NCBI GenBank assembly: GCA_965250105.1
Contig: OZ252290.1
Coordinates: 1-64,000, forward strand
Length of the DNA stretch: 64,000 bases
Reading direction: 5' to 3'
DNA from: JBCBSK01 sp965250105
GTDB lineage: Bacteria; Pseudomonadota; Alphaproteobacteria; Rhizobiales; Tepidamorphaceae
In this document: positions 63,892 through 64,000 of the stretch, piece by piece
How the letters are laid out: each line of letters opens with the position of its first letter
Numbering within the stretch: position 1 is the first letter of the stretch
Notes under the pieces: model-generated
What the model saw: the letters and a program-made list of their open reading frames with translations, nothing else
What the model was told of the DNA's origin: nothing
The model's database searches: none
Translations under genes and position numbers: made by a program

Positions 63892-64000
63892 TGTTTCAGC
63901 CTGGACAGGGCGGCGCCCGACGCGTCCCAGGCCCGTCAGTAAAGCCCACCGGTGCCCGACACAACGGCACGGTCGGCTTCCGGGCTGACCGTCAACGGTT

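Noticed and set aside
63739..63942. 67 codon open frame at the end of sseA
   Set aside because: It overlaps sseA out of frame and an intergenic repeat, and its composition is not protein-like.

Overview
The window is GC-rich chromosomal DNA from an alphaproteobacterium, most likely of the order Hyphomicrobiales (Rhizobiales). Reasons: the dusB-ntrB-ntrC-ntrY-ntrX-trkA string, a fused IspDF enzyme, a PopZ-type protein next to valS and tolC, an ExoR-like Sel1 protein, GAAC-N7-GAAC LexA boxes and a TTAA-N7-TTAA CtrA-type site. trpE and trpG are separate genes, unlike the TrpE(G) fusion of Rhizobiaceae. No phage, IS element, CRISPR array or rRNA operon was seen. Almost all the DNA is ordinary core genome; start codons were often moved inward from the longest frame using Shine-Dalgarno matches, family N-termini and stop/start overlaps.

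1-8643 (minus strand): nitrogen-sensing block. dusB, ntrB, ntrC, ntrY, ntrX and trkA (cut off at the window edge) all read leftward; dusB/ntrB overlap by ATGA. 8810-10553 (plus): ispDF and a CinA C-terminal-type amidohydrolase. 10591-21377 (minus): a COQ10/RatA-like protein, lipA, a GlsB-type small membrane protein, lpdA, an unknown six-TM protein, pdhC, a family-2 glycosyltransferase, pdhB, pdhA, an FtsB-like protein and eno. This is a complete pyruvate dehydrogenase set with lipoate synthase beside it and two non-PDH genes inserted.

21467-27865: a DUF1835 protein (plus), then kdsA, a VOC protein, pyrG and secG (minus), a small lipoprotein (plus) and tpiA (minus). 28042-36927 (plus): a PpiD-like periplasmic foldase, trpE, trpG, trpD, a two-TM miniprotein, trpC, moaC, moeA and lexA, the last behind two tandem LexA boxes. 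comEC faces lexA, and gltX and gltA follow. 42353-51837 (minus): an exoR-like gene, ilvD, valS, popZ, tolC and a protein-isoaspartate methyltransferase-like gene. tRNA-Cys and tRNA-Asn lie at 52.1-52.3 kb.

52587-60891 is the most distinctive region. A DNA photolyase, an FAD-dependent oxidase, a DUF1365 protein, a cyclopropane-fatty-acid-type methyltransferase and an MFS transporter read rightward; a short-chain dehydrogenase and a ChrR-like protein converge on them. This gene set matches the singlet-oxygen/photo-oxidative stress regulon known from sigma-E/ChrR systems. Here the ChrR-like protein has lost the Cys residues of its anti-sigma zinc site, no sigma-factor gene is adjacent, and a good ECF-type promoter match precedes it.

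61105-63776 (plus): cysteine synthase, an alanyl-tRNA editing protein and a mercaptopyruvate sulfurtransferase, then an intergenic inverted-repeat element near the right edge.
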